DNA from: an uncultured Clostridia bacterium
Lineage (GTDB): Bacteria > Bacillota > Clostridia > TANB77 > CAG-508
Direction: 5' to 3'
DNA length: 64,000 nucleotides
Assembly (NCBI GenBank): GCA_928721915.1
Contig: CAKMVZ010000006.1
Span: 158,441-222,440 of the forward strand
Under the pieces are notes generated by a model. The model had not been told where the DNA came from, made no database searches, and was given only the letters and a program-made list of their open reading frames with translations. A program made the position numbers and the translations under genes. Each line of letters starts with the position of its first letter. The stretch's first letter is position 1. Below, in pieces: positions 28,557 to 38,634 of the stretch.

Positions 28557-28585
28557 TTATATTATGTTAATTACCAGTTATTATC

Positions 28586-28614
28586 TTGAAAATACATAGC
28601 TCGTATGTTATAAT
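28586..28614 (+). promoter_or_regulatory. Promoter of the sortase gene
   Basis: TTGAAA and TATAAT are separated by 17 bases, 44 bases before ATG 28659. Confidence 0.8.
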
Positions 28615-28658
28615 AAAAAAGGGAATAAATATTTTAAAAATAAAAGGAGATAAAAGAT

Positions 28659-29390
28659 ATGAGTAAATTCGGTGGTGAAAAAAGATATGCTGATATCTTA
28701 ACTGTTTTATTAGTAATAGTAATTATTGGAATAATTGTGTTATTAGGTTATTTCGGATATAAAGCAATTAGAAAAAATATTATAGAAAGTGATGCATCTG
28801 ATGCAACAGAGCAATTTTATAATAATATTAATCAATCTAGCATAAAAGATGAAGAGGATAATAATGTTTCTCCTGATGTTAATTTAGATGATTTTAATTT
28901 AAATACAACAAATCCAGATAATTCAGGAGGTTCTAGTAGTGGTAGAAAAAGAACATATTTAGGAGAATATGAAATAAAAGGAACAATAAGAATTCCAAAA
29001 ACTGGAATAGAATATCCAATACTTGAAAAATCAACAGTAGGTGCTTTGGCAAGATCAGTTGGTATATTAACTATATCAACATGTGATGAAATAACAACAC
29101 CTGTTAAAGAATTAAATGTTCCAGGAACAAATGCCCTAATTTTAGGTCATAACTTAAGAAATGGTCAATTCTTTTCAGATAATGATAAATTAGAAAATGG
29201 TGATGAAATTCAAGTTACTGATTATACTGGTCAAACTGTAAAATATACTATATATAATATGTATTATACTTCGTCAGATGATATTTCATTTATGAGTAGG
29301 GAACTTAATCCTAATGTTAGAGAAATAACACTTCAAACATGTAATGATGATTCTAGCCAAAGATTAATTATATGGGCGAAAGATAGCTAA
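28659..29390 (+). CDS. Sortase-family cysteine transpeptidase
   Basis: This 243-residue protein has an N-terminal membrane anchor (about residues 14-36), a Asp/Asn/Ser-rich linker and a sortase domain from about 108. The catalytic His lies in LILGHNLRNGQFF, the Cys in ITLQTCNDDSSQR and the Arg a few residues later. Sortases link surface proteins to the cell wall or to each other; its position after the glycan cluster and the presence of pilin-like proteins in the window fit a surface role. Class assignment (B/D-like) is uncertain and no LPXTG-type substrate is seen here. Natural TTC GGT and TTC GGA codon pairs are read normally. Confidence 0.88.
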   Translation: MSKFGGEKRYADILTVLLVIVIIGIIVLLGYFGYKAIRKNIIESDASDATEQFYNNINQSSIKDEEDNNVSPDVNLDDFNLNTTNPDNSGGSSSGRKRTYLGEYEIKGTIRIPKTGIEYPILEKSTVGALARSVGILTISTCDEITTPVKELNVPGTNALILGHNLRNGQFFSDNDKLENGDEIQVTDYTGQTVKYTIYNMYYTSSDDISFMSRELNPNVREITLQTCNDDSSQRLIIWAKDS

Positions 29391-29422
29391 TTTTAGAAAA
29401 TAAAAAATTTTTAAATAAACTA

Positions 29423-29451
29423 TTGACAAATAAAAGAAAAGGGTATAAAAT
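29423..29451 (+). promoter_or_regulatory. Promoter of groESL
   Basis: TTGACA and TAAAAT are separated by 17 bases and directly abut the CIRCE element. Confidence 0.78.
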
Positions 29452-29452
29452 C

Positions 29453-29479
29453 TTAGCAGTCAAAAAGAAAGACTGCTAA
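29453..29479 (+). promoter_or_regulatory. CIRCE operator (HrcA site), variant
   Basis: TTAGCAGTC, nine bases, GACTGCTAA. The consensus is TTAGCACTC-N9-GAGTGCTAA; both arms carry the matching C-to-G/G-to-C change so the palindrome is kept. HrcA should repress groESL here. Confidence 0.85.
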
Positions 29480-29566
29480 TTTTTATTTGTGCTAAATATT
29501 TTTTTAAGTACATAAATATAATTTAGGGCATAAAATAAAAGCAGTTTATAAAGGAGGATGATTTAT

Positions 29567-29848
29567 ATGATAAAACCATTAACAGACAGAGTCTTAATTA
29601 AAATGGTAGAAGCAGAAGAAACAACTAAAAGCGGTATAATATTATCAAGTGGCTCACAAGAAAAGCCACAAATTGCAGAGGTAATTGAAGTTGGCCCAGG
29701 TGGAATGGTTGACGGAGAAAAAGTTGAAATGCAAGTTAAAAAGGGTGATAAAGTAATAACAAGCAAATACTCTGGAACTGAAGTTAAATATGAGGGAGTA
29801 GATTATATAATAGTAAAACAAAGCGATATTTTGGCTATTGTTGAGTAG
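29567..29848 (+). CDS. groS: Co-chaperonin GroES
   Basis: This 93-residue co-chaperonin (IKPLTDRVLIKMVEAEE ... ILSSGSQEKPQIAEVI ... KYEGVDYIIVKQSDILAI) caps GroEL and assists folding in the cytoplasm. ATG 29567 is chosen over ATG 29558 because AGGAGG ends at 29556, leaving a spacing of 10. It is transcribed from the promoter/CIRCE pair and precedes groEL by 45 bases. No CGG site. Natural AGC GGT and GAC GGA pairs are read normally. Confidence 0.97.
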   Translation: MIKPLTDRVLIKMVEAEETTKSGIILSSGSQEKPQIAEVIEVGPGGMVDGEKVEMQVKKGDKVITSKYSGTEVKYEGVDYIIVKQSDILAIVE

Positions 29849-29893
29849 TTCGTGAAAATTTTGCGAAGTAAAATTAAAGGGAGGTAAATTTAT

Positions 29894-31534
29894 ATGGCAA
29901 AAGATATTAGATATGGTGAAGATGCTAGAAAAGCATTATTAGAAGGTGTTAATAAATTAGCAGATACTGTTAAAGTAACACTTGGACCAAAAGGAAGAAA
30001 TGTAGTTTTAGATAAAAGTTATGGTGCACCACTTATTACAAATGATGGTGTAACAATAGCAAAAGAAATTGAATTAGATGATCCATTCGAGAATATGGGA
30101 GCTTCTTTAGTAAAAGAAGTTTCAACAAAAACAAATGATGTAGCAGGAGATGGAACAACAACTGCAACACTTTTAGCACAAGTTATGTTAAAAGAAGGAA
30201 TTAAAGATGTTGCAGCTGGTGGAGATGTTTTAGCAATAAAAAGAGGTATGGATAAAGCAACTAAAAAAGCTGTTGAAGAATTGAAAAAAATCAGCTCTCC
30301 AGTTAATGGTAGAGAAGATATTGCAAGAGTTGCAACTATTTCATCAAAAGATGAATCAATAGGAAATTTAATTGCAGACGCAATGGAAAAAGTTTCTAAA
30401 GATGGTGTAATTACAATTGAAGAATCAAAAACTTCATCAACAGAAGTTAAAGTTGCACAAGGTATGCAATTTGATAAAGGATATGTATCTCCATATATGG
30501 TAACAGATACAGAAAAAATGGAAGCTGTAATGGATAATCCATATATATTAATTACAGATAAAAAAATAAGCAATATTCAAGATATTTTACCTTTATTAGA
30601 AGAACTTTCTAGTCAAAGTGGAAAATTAGTAATTATTGCTGATGATATTGAATCAGAACCATTATCAACTCTTGTTTTAAATAAATTAAGAGGTGTTTTA
30701 AATGTAGTTGCTGTTAAAGCTCCAGGTTTTGGTGATAAGAGAAAAGAAATGCTAGAAGATATTGCAATTTTAACAGGTGGAACTGTTATTACATCTGACT
30801 TAGGACTAGAGCTTAAAAATACAACTTTAGCTGATTTAGGAAGAGCTAAACAAGTTAAAGTTGGAAAAGAAGAAACAATAATTGTTGATGGTGCAGGAAA
30901 TAAAGAAGAAATTGATAAAAGAGTTAATCAAATTAGAAAAGCAATTGAAGAAACTGTAAGTTCATATGATAAAGAAAAATTACAAGAACGTTTAGCAAAA
31001 CTTGCAGGTGGAGTTGCTGTAATTGAAGTTGGAGCTGCAACAGAAGTTGAAATGAAAGATAAAAAACTAAGAATTGAAGATGCTTTATCTGCAACAAAAG
31101 CAGCTGTTGAAGAAGGAATTTTACCTGGTGGTGGAACTGCATATGTAAATGTTTTACCAGAAGTTGAAAAATTATTAAATGAAGTTCCAGAAAATGAAAG
31201 AATAGGTGTTAGAATTGTTATAAAAGCATTAGAAGCACCAGTAAAACAAATTTCTGAAAATGCAGGATTAGAAGGAGCTGTTATTTTAGATAAAGTAAAA
31301 GCTCAAAAGCCAGGAGTTGGATTTGATGCATCTAAAGAAGAATATGTTGATATGAAAAAAGCTGGAATTGTTGACCCAACAAAAGTTGCTCGTTCAGCAT
31401 TACAAAATTCTGAAAGTGTTGCTTCAATGATTTTAACAACAGAAAGAATAATTACAGATAAAAAAGAAAAAGAATGTGGATGCACAAACCACGGAGCTTC
31501 TCAAGACATGGGAGCAATGGGAGGAATGTACTAG
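29894..31534 (+). CDS. groL: Chaperonin GroEL
   Basis: This 546-residue Hsp60 carries VTLGPKGRNVVLDKSYG, NDGVTIAKEIELDDPFEN and DVAGDGTTTATLLAQ (all hallmark stretches) and a Gly-Met-rich tail ending GAMGGMY. It forms the tetradecameric folding chamber with GroES. It contains several dozen GGA/GGT glycine codons and not one carries the extra C, a striking contrast with moderately expressed genes around it. A perfect 28-bp palindrome lies 39 bases after the stop. Confidence 0.98.
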   Translation: MAKDIRYGEDARKALLEGVNKLADTVKVTLGPKGRNVVLDKSYGAPLITNDGVTIAKEIELDDPFENMGASLVKEVSTKTNDVAGDGTTTATLLAQVMLKEGIKDVAAGGDVLAIKRGMDKATKKAVEELKKISSPVNGREDIARVATISSKDESIGNLIADAMEKVSKDGVITIEESKTSSTEVKVAQGMQFDKGYVSPYMVTDTEKMEAVMDNPYILITDKKISNIQDILPLLEELSSQSGKLVIIADDIESEPLSTLVLNKLRGVLNVVAVKAPGFGDKRKEMLEDIAILTGGTVITSDLGLELKNTTLADLGRAKQVKVGKEETIIVDGAGNKEEIDKRVNQIRKAIEETVSSYDKEKLQERLAKLAGGVAVIEVGAATEVEMKDKKLRIEDALSATKAAVEEGILPGGGTAYVNVLPEVEKLLNEVPENERIGVRIVIKALEAPVKQISENAGLEGAVILDKVKAQKPGVGFDASKEEYVDMKKAGIVDPTKVARSALQNSESVASMILTTERIITDKKEKECGCTNHGASQDMGAMGGMY

Positions 31535-31572
31535 AAATTTTTAAAAAATTTTAAAAATATTGTTGAATTTTA

Positions 31573-31600
31573 ATCGAAAATAGTATATACTATTTTCGAT
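31573..31600 (+). terminator. 28-bp palindrome after groEL (terminator or operator)
   Basis: The palindrome ATCGAAAATAGTAT plus its exact complement is followed by TTCTTTT, so it can act as the groESL terminator. Its centre AATAGTATATACTATT recurs at 62067-62082. The rest of 31601-31836 holds a loose repeat pair (AAACAGGT ... ACCTGTTT, 31631-31715) and no gene. Confidence 0.65.
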
Positions 31601-31848
31601 TTCTTTTATTTCCGAATTAGAAATCAAGGTTTAAACAGGTCAACCTATTTAATATGTGATTTATGTACTTTCCATCTTTATACAAAAATTATGTATTAAG
31701 TAAAAACCTGTTTTAATTATTATTTTTTTCTAATTATAAAATTTCCATTTTTTATTTAAAATATATAATTAAAAACTATTGAATAAAAAGCTATTTTGTA
31801 TTATAATTTTACTAAAATTTGTTTTAAAATAATTCTTTGGAGGAAAAC

Positions 31849-32052
31849 ATGATTAAAGATGACGTAAATTTATCTGTTGCAATTAATATTTTAGATAGGA
31901 GGATTGCTAAATTAAATATTGAAATTGAAAAAAATCCAGATGATATTACACAAAAAGAAGAATTAAGCAAATTTTTAAACATGAGAAAAGAAATTAGTAA
32001 AGGAAATGCAGAATTAATAAAAAAAATAATTAATGATGCAAAAAAAATATAA
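31849..32052 (+). CDS. Small helical protein, epsilon-like antitoxin candidate
   Basis: This 67-residue, highly charged, all-helical protein (VNLSVAINILDRRIAKLNIE ... NAELIKKIINDAKKI) is encoded directly upstream of a zeta-toxin-like gene whose start overlaps its end. Size, helical character and order match epsilon antitoxins of epsilon/zeta modules, though I cannot align it residue by residue. ATG 31849 follows GGAGG at a good distance. Confidence 0.55.
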   Translation: MIKDDVNLSVAINILDRRIAKLNIEIEKNPDDITQKEELSKFLNMRKEISKGNAELIKKIINDAKKI

Positions 32053-33169
32053 AATGGTTGATTTGAATGATAAAATAAAGAATATTATTAATCAAGAAAT
32101 TGAATCAAAACGTTTTTCTGTTTTGGATGAATCATCAGTTAATTTAATAAGGCAAATTATAAGTAACTATGAGGAAAAAAATAATCTACGTCAAAACTTT
32201 GAAAATCTACCTAAAAAAGCTGAATTAATTTTCGTTGCAGCTCCAACTGGTGCAGGTAAAGATAGTTTAGTTGCAAGATTAAATAATGCAAATCCTGAAA
32301 AAAATTATATTGAATTAAATATGGATATGTTTAGGCATTATTTTAGTAGATTTATTCCTGATGTTAAACTTCAAGATAGAACTTTTGCTGATCAAACAAG
32401 TGAATTTTCATATGAAATGTATTATACAATTCAGGAAGTTTTACTAACAGAATTTCCGGGAACAAATATAATCATTACAGGTACTTTGTGGAAAACAGAT
32501 TGGGTTCAAGAGACTTTTGAAAAATATAAGCAAAATAAAAATACAGATTATTCTATAACTCTTGCATCTCTTGCAGTTCCGGAAAAAGATAGTGCATTTT
32601 CAATACTTAAAAGATATGTTTCTATTGTGGATACAGGAATATTAGGCAAGGATGAAGATGGAAAAGAAATTTATTCTAAAGACTTTTTACCAGGTAGTGC
32701 AAGATATACAAGTTTAGATTATCATAACGCTACTTACGATAGATTTCCTGAAAGTTTAAGATATTTTCAAAATATGTTTGAAAAAGGTGAGTTAATTGAT
32801 TGTATGAAAGTTTACAGAAGATCAAAAAAAGAATTAGACTTTTCTGATGATACATTAGTATATTCTTCAGATAATATTATGCAATCTGATCAAAACGCTT
32901 TAGATACAGTAATAAAGCTTAGAAATTCTGAATCACAAATAACTCAAGATGATATATTTAGTTTGTTTGAAGTGCTTACAGATTCAAAAAATCAATCTTA
33001 TTTTAAAAGTCAAAATGTTATTGAAGAAATAGTTTTTGATTTAGCAGAAATATTAGGAAAACAAGATATATTAAAAAAGCACATTGCACAAAGGAAAAGA
33101 AAGTTTGAAAATCCGGATACAGGAGAAAATGGAGGAGTTCAAGGAGACAACTCAGATGAAAGATTTTAA
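32033..33169 (+). CDS. Zeta-toxin-like P-loop kinase
   Basis: This 378-residue protein carries the zeta-toxin Walker A region IFVAAPTGAGKDSLVARL, the catalytic-type stretch NMDMFRHYF and a later basic helix. Zeta toxins phosphorylate UDP-N-acetylglucosamine and block cell wall synthesis unless held by epsilon. The Walker A has GKDS rather than the usual GKT/S, a small deviation. It overlaps the preceding small gene by 20 bases if ATG 32033 is used; ATG 32054 is an alternative just after that gene's stop. The C-terminal 120 residues are Lys/Asp-rich and unassigned. Confidence 0.7.
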   Translation: MMQKKYKMVDLNDKIKNIINQEIESKRFSVLDESSVNLIRQIISNYEEKNNLRQNFENLPKKAELIFVAAPTGAGKDSLVARLNNANPEKNYIELNMDMFRHYFSRFIPDVKLQDRTFADQTSEFSYEMYYTIQEVLLTEFPGTNIIITGTLWKTDWVQETFEKYKQNKNTDYSITLASLAVPEKDSAFSILKRYVSIVDTGILGKDEDGKEIYSKDFLPGSARYTSLDYHNATYDRFPESLRYFQNMFEKGELIDCMKVYRRSKKELDFSDDTLVYSSDNIMQSDQNALDTVIKLRNSESQITQDDIFSLFEVLTDSKNQSYFKSQNVIEEIVFDLAEILGKQDILKKHIAQRKRKFENPDTGENGGVQGDNSDERF

Positions 33170-33189
33170 AAAGGGAGAGGGAATTTATT

Positions 33190-34939
33190 ATGGTAAATAA
33201 ATATAGAACAAATAGTTGTGGAGAACTTCGTATTTCAGATGTTGGAAAAGAAGTTCGTTTAGCCGGTTTTGTGCAAAAAATTAGAAATTTAGGAAAAATG
33301 TTGTTTATAGATTTAAGAGATGAATCTGGAATAACACAAATTGTTTTAAATGAAGAATTAGCAGATAAAGCAAAAGAAATCTCAAATGAGTGTACATTAA
33401 CTGTTTTGGGACAAGTTGTGGAAAGAAGTAGTAAAAATGACAAAATTCCAACCGGAAGTATTGAAATTGCTGCAAAAGAATTTACAGTTTTAGGAAAATG
33501 TAGAAATACTTTGCCATTTGAAATTAATGTTCCAAACCAAAATGTAAGAGAAGATTTAAGATTAGAATATAGATTTTTAGATTTAAGAAATGAAAAAATA
33601 CATAAAAATATTTTACTTCGATCTAAAATTTTAAAAGATTTTAGAAATGAAATGGATGCTTTAGGTTTTACAGAAATTCAAACACCGATTTTAGCAAATT
33701 CATCACCAGAAGGAGCAAGAGACTTTTTAGTTCCAAGCCGTTTACATCCAGGAGAATTTTATGCTCTTCCTCAAGCACCACAACAATTTAAACAATTATT
33801 AATGGTCTCAGGATTTGAAAAATACTATCAAATTGCACCATGTTTTAGAGATGAAGATCCAAGAGCTGATAGATCTCCACGGAGAATTTTATCAGTTAGA
33901 TTTTGAAATGAGTTTTGCTACTCAAGAAGATGTTTTTAAAGTTATAGAAACTGTTGTATATAATGTGTTTAAGAAAAATACAGATTGGGAAGTTTCTAAA
34001 GCACCATTTGTAAGAATTCCATATAGGGAATCAATGGAAAAATATGGAACTGATAAACCAGATTTAAGAAATCCATTAGTTATAGAAGATGTTACAGATA
34101 TTTTTAAAAATACAGATTTTAATGCTTTTAAAGGAAAAACAGTAAAAGTAATTTTAACAGATAATATGATTGATAAACCTAGAAAATTCTTTGATAAAAT
34201 GTCAGAATATGCTGTAGAAGAATTAGGAGCTAAAGGATTAGCATGGGTTAAATCAGATGAAAATTTAGAATTTTCTGGTGGTATTAGTAAATTTATAACA
34301 GAAGAACAAAAACAAGAACTAATAAATAAATTAAATGTAACTGCAAATTCTGCAATGTTCTTTATTGCAGATGAATTTGAAAAAGCTCAAAAAATTGCTG
34401 GAGGAGTTAGAATTAAGTTAGGAGAAGAACTTGATTTAATTGAAAAAAATATATATAAGTTCTGTTTGATAGTTGATTTTCCAATGTATGAATTATCAGA
34501 TGAAGGAACTATAGATTTTAATCATAATCCATTCTCTATGCCACAAGGCGGATTAAAAGCATTAGAAGAAAAAGAACCATTAGAAATTTTAGCATATCAA
34601 TATGATTTAGTTTGCAATGGTTATGAAGTTGCATCAGGTGCAGTTAGAAATCATGATCAAGAAATTATGACAAAAGCATTTGAAATTGCTGGATATACAG
34701 AAGAAGATGTTAAAACAAAATTTGGAGCATTATATAAAGCTTTTAGTTATGGAACTCCACCACATGCAGGAGCAGCTCCTGGTTTAGATAGATTAATTAT
34801 GTTACTTGCTCATGAAGATAATTTAAGAGAAGTTATTGCTTTTCCAAAAAATAAAAAGGCAAGAGATATGATGATGAATGCTCCATCAAGAGTTAAAGAA
34901 GAACAATTAAAAGATGTTCACATAAAAATTGAAGAATAA
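33190..34939 (+). CDS. aspS: Aspartyl-tRNA synthetase (one CGG frameshift)
   Basis: This class II synthetase charges tRNA-Asp. The OB-fold anticodon domain (VRLAGFVQKIRNLGKMLFID) precedes the catalytic domain, which shows FRDEDPRADRSP (motif 2), the GAD insertion and GLDRLIMLL (motif 3). Skipping the extra C at 33880 gives ADRSP-G-EFYQLDFEMSF and a 582-residue protein, the usual bacterial length. The unshifted product would lack motif 3. A CGA Arg codon is used in LLRSKIL, so CGA is decoded normally. Confidence 0.95.
33880..33880 (+). other. CGG +1 frameshift site 15 (aspS)
   Basis: An extra C follows CCA and precedes GGA, directly after class II motif 2 (RSP-G-EFYQLD). Zero-frame translation stops at 33906. 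Confidence 0.92.
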
Positions 34940-34967
34940 ATTTAGCAATAAAACTTGGAGGATGTGT

Positions 34968-35582
34968 ATGAAAAAAATTATAGCAATATTTTTAATAATG
35001 ATAATTTTATTTGCATTAGTATCAAATGTTGTATTTGCCAAAACAGGAACTATTAATACAACTACAGTTAGAATGAGAAGAGAAGCAAATACTTCTTCAG
35101 ATATTTTGCAATTAATTGGAGAAGAATCAGAAGTAGAAATTTTAGGAGAAGAAAATGGATGGTACAAAGTAGAATATGATGGTATAACAGGTTATGTATC
35201 AAGTGATTATGTTGATGTAGAAGGAGAAGAACCAGATGAAACTAATCCTGCAGATGTTCCAGAAGAACCTGAAACTCCGGACGAACCAGCAGCTCCAGAA
35301 ACACCGCCTACTACATCTACTCCAGAAGAACCTACAGATAATACATTAGATAATCCTACTACAAACGAAGAACCTTCAAATAATGAACCTTCTGCTAATG
35401 TAGAAAGTAGTATAACATTAACAAAAGATGCTGAATTAAGACGTGTTCCAAGTTTTGCTTCAAAAAAATATAATACTATTTCAGAGGGGACAACAGTTAC
35501 TGTTATAGATAATTTAAATAATTGGTGCAAAATTACAGATGGAACAAATTCAGGATGGGTTATTAGACAAAATGTTGATTAA
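34968..35582 (+). CDS. Secreted protein with two SH3b domains
   Basis: This 204-residue protein has a signal peptide (KKIIAIFLIMIILFALVSN, cleavage near VFA), an SH3b domain (TVRMRREANTSSDIL ... GYVSSDYVDV), a Pro/Glu/Thr-rich linker and a second SH3b-like domain (AELRRVPSFASKKYNTI ... GWVIRQNVD). SH3b domains bind cell wall peptides, so it is probably wall-associated. ATG 34968 is chosen because GGAGG lies 6 bases upstream; codons before it are leader. No CGG site. Confidence 0.85.
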   Translation: MKKIIAIFLIMIILFALVSNVVFAKTGTINTTTVRMRREANTSSDILQLIGEESEVEILGEENGWYKVEYDGITGYVSSDYVDVEGEEPDETNPADVPEEPETPDEPAAPETPPTTSTPEEPTDNTLDNPTTNEEPSNNEPSANVESSITLTKDAELRRVPSFASKKYNTISEGTTVTVIDNLNNWCKITDGTNSGWVIRQNVD

Positions 35583-35617
35583 AATAAAAACGGGGGCTAA
35601 TAAAAAAGAGGTTAGCC

Positions 35618-37889
35618 ATGAATTTATTAATTTTAGAAATTTTACTTAGTATAATTTTGGGAATAATTTTAGGGCTATATTTTAAAAATATAGCTTTATT
35701 TATTTTTATTTTAGTTATTTTTTTATACTTTGCTGTTAAATTAAAAAAAGATTTTAAAATTATTGATAGAAAAATTTTCTTAATTTTTTTAAGTATAATT
35801 ATCTTTATTTTTGTATGTATCAAAGAAGAAAAATATAATAATTTATATAAAGAAAATATAAATTTAACTGGAATAGGCGAAATTGTAAGTTTTGCCGAGG
35901 AGAAAGAATATAAAAATAAATATATAATTAAAATTAAACAAATAAATAAAGATTTTAAATTTAAAAATACAAAATTAATTTTATATCTTGATAAAGAAAT
36001 TAAATTAGAATATGGTGATATTATTTATTTTGAAAATAGTAATTTTGAAAGGGCATTTGGAACTAGAAATGATAAATGTTTTAATTATGAAAGATATTTA
36101 AGGCAAAGCAAAATTTATGGAATATTAAATTTAGAAGATTTTAAAATTATTTCAAAAAATCAAGGAATTAAATATCATTTTTTTAAATTTAAAAATGAAT
36201 TAAATCAAAAATTATATGAGATTTTTGATTATGAAAAAGCTAGTTTTTTAGCAGGACTTTTAATTCGGTGATCAATCAAATATTGATGATAAAATAGATG
36301 AAAATTTTAAAAATAGTAGTTTATCGCATATCTTGGCAATTTCTGGAACTCATGTTATTTATGTTGTTGTAGCAATAAGGTGGGTTTTAGATAAATTTAT
36401 TAATTCTAAAAAAGTAAAATATATTATTTTAATATCTTTTATAATTTTTTTCACTGTTTTTACGGGAAATTCGGCATCTTGTATTAGAGCATGTATTATG
36501 ATGATTATGATTTTAGTTTCTGAATTATTATATAGAAAAAATGATTTTTTTACGAGTTTTTGTTTTTCTTTAAGTATTATTTTGATTTTAAATTATTATA
36601 ATATTGAAAATATTGGAATGTGGCTTTCTTTTATGTGCGTCTTGGGAATGAGAAAAATAAATTTAAAAGACTCTTTTGCAGTTCAAATAGCAATTTTTCC
36701 AATTATTTTATATTCATATAATACAATTTCTTTTACTTTTTTTATTTCAAATTTTTTTGCTTCATTTATTATTGGTCCAATTTTAATTATAGGTTATATA
36801 TGTTTATTTTTAGGAAAAATTTTAAGTTTTTTATGTGTTATAGAAAGTTCTTTATTAGAAATTTTATTTAAAATTGCTGAAATAGTAGGAAATTTTAAAC
36901 TTTCTAAAATTTATGTGGTAACTCCTAACATAATATTTTTTATAATTTATTATATAATTTTGTTTTCTATAATGTTTATTTCAAAAGAGAGAAGAAAAAA
37001 ATTTTTATTAAAATATAAAAACGTTATTATTTGCTGTAGTTTTATTTTAATATGTATTTTAGGGATTAGTAATTTAAAAAATAAGTGTTTTAAAATAAAT
37101 TTTTTAGATGTGTCTCAAGGTGATAGTACTTTAATTACAACAAAAGAGGGAAGTACTATTTTAGTTGATGGTGGAGATAATGAAAATTACGATTATGGAG
37201 AAAACGTAGTTTTGCCATATCTTTTAAAACATAAAGTAAATAAATTAGACTATGTTTTAGTTTCTCATTTTGATTCTGACCATTCAGGTGGACTTCTAAG
37301 TATTATAGAAAATTTAAAAGTAGAAAATATTATAATTGGATATCAATATGAAGAAACAGAAAATTTTTTAGAATTTTTAAAGATTGCAAAAGATAAAAAA
37401 ATCAATATGATTTTAGTTAAGAATAGAGAAATTTTAAAAATTGATGAATCTGCGTATTTTGAATTTTATTTTCCTAATTCTCAAGACATGATTTCAGAAA
37501 ATGCTATAAATAATAATTCTATTGTTGCAAAATTAACTTTTTTAGAAAATGAAAAAAATACAAGTATTTTATTTACAGGTGATATTGAAAGTCCTGCAGA
37601 AGAAAAACTTGTAAAAAAATATGGAAATAATTTAAAATCAGATATTTTAAAAGTTGCACATCATGGTTCAAAAACTTCATCCAGCAATAGTTTTTTAAAT
37701 TGCGTAAACCCTAGAATTGCATTAATAGGAGTTGGAAAAAATAATTCTTATAATCATCCAAATAAATCTGTTTTAAATTCTTTACACTTAATTAAAGTTA
37801 AAGTATTTAGAACTGATCTAGATGGAGAAATAACTATAAAAATTAAAAATGGAAAATTTTTGATAAATACCTATGAATATAGAAATTAA
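35618..37889 (+). CDS. comEC: ComEC/Rec2 DNA-uptake channel (one CGG frameshift)
   Basis: Skipping the extra C at 36266 gives a 756-residue protein with the ComEC order: N-terminal membrane and OB-like region, competence core (LAGLLI-G-DQSNID ... SLSHILAISGTHV) and a C-terminal metallo-beta-lactamase-like domain (FLDVSQGDSTLI ... SHFDSDHSGGL ... VAHHGSKTSS). ComEC carries single-stranded DNA across the membrane in natural transformation. The unshifted reading is CGG TGA, losing the channel. Start ATG 35618 lies 35 bases after the SH3b gene. Confidence 0.92.
36266..36266 (+). other. CGG +1 frameshift site 16 (comEC)
   Basis: An extra C follows ATT and precedes GGT (GLLI-G-DQSNI). Zero-frame reading is CGG TGA. 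Confidence 0.9.
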
Positions 37890-37957
37890 CTAAAAAATTG
37901 TATAAATTATGCAAAATTTCAAATAATAAAAGAAAACTTTAAGTAGGAGATGAGATT

Positions 37958-38533
37958 TTGGGAAAGTATTTAAAATATATAGTAATTTTATTTATAGTTT
38001 CTATTATGATAGGGCTTTGCATTTCATATGTTAAAAGAAATGGAAAAGTTGATATTTCTGCTCAAAATATAACAGGAAATGTAACAGAAGTAGGAAACGA
38101 AGAGTTTGCTAAAGAAGCAAGTAGTAGTGAAGAAAAAATTACTCCTAATACCATTTTTAAGGTTGAAACAAAATATGAAGACTGTAAGCATACTGAAACT
38201 AATGAATATGAAGCACCTAGAGAAGTTATAAATTTTACATTAGAAGAATTAGAAGAAAAATATCCGGAATATATTGTAATTAATTTTTCAAAAGATGAAG
38301 TAGATTTATATACTGTAGCGGAAGGTCTATGTAATAAGCATTATAAGATTACTATAGATGAAAATGGTATGATTATTGTATATAGATTAAAATCAAATTA
38401 TGATACAGAAATTTATCAAACAACTGAAATTTCATCAGAATATTTAAGTACAGATGATAAAAAGGAATTAGAAGAGGGAATATATATTTATGGAACAGCT
38501 GAATTAAATTCAATTTTAGAAAATTTTGAATAG
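37958..38533 (+). CDS. BofC-like membrane-anchored protein
   Basis: This 191-residue protein has one N-terminal membrane segment (about residues 5-25) and a C-terminal domain with the pattern LCNKHYKITIDENGMIIVYRL, similar to the C-terminal domain of BofC, a forespore intermembrane-space protein that controls sigma-K activation in Bacillus. The reading frame starts at TTG 37958; AGGAGATGAG lies upstream. Similarity covers only the C-terminal part, so the function may differ. No CGG site. Confidence 0.55.
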   Translation: MGKYLKYIVILFIVSIMIGLCISYVKRNGKVDISAQNITGNVTEVGNEEFAKEASSSEEKITPNTIFKVETKYEDCKHTETNEYEAPREVINFTLEELEEKYPEYIVINFSKDEVDLYTVAEGLCNKHYKITIDENGMIIVYRLKSNYDTEIYQTTEISSEYLSTDDKKELEEGIYIYGTAELNSILENFE

Positions 38534-38634
38534 TATATTTTTGTACGATATTGAAAATATTGAAAAATAGCAGTTTATGTGTTAATATAGTATTGTTTTA
38601 AAAGTAAGATTATTAAAAAAGGAAGTTATTATAT

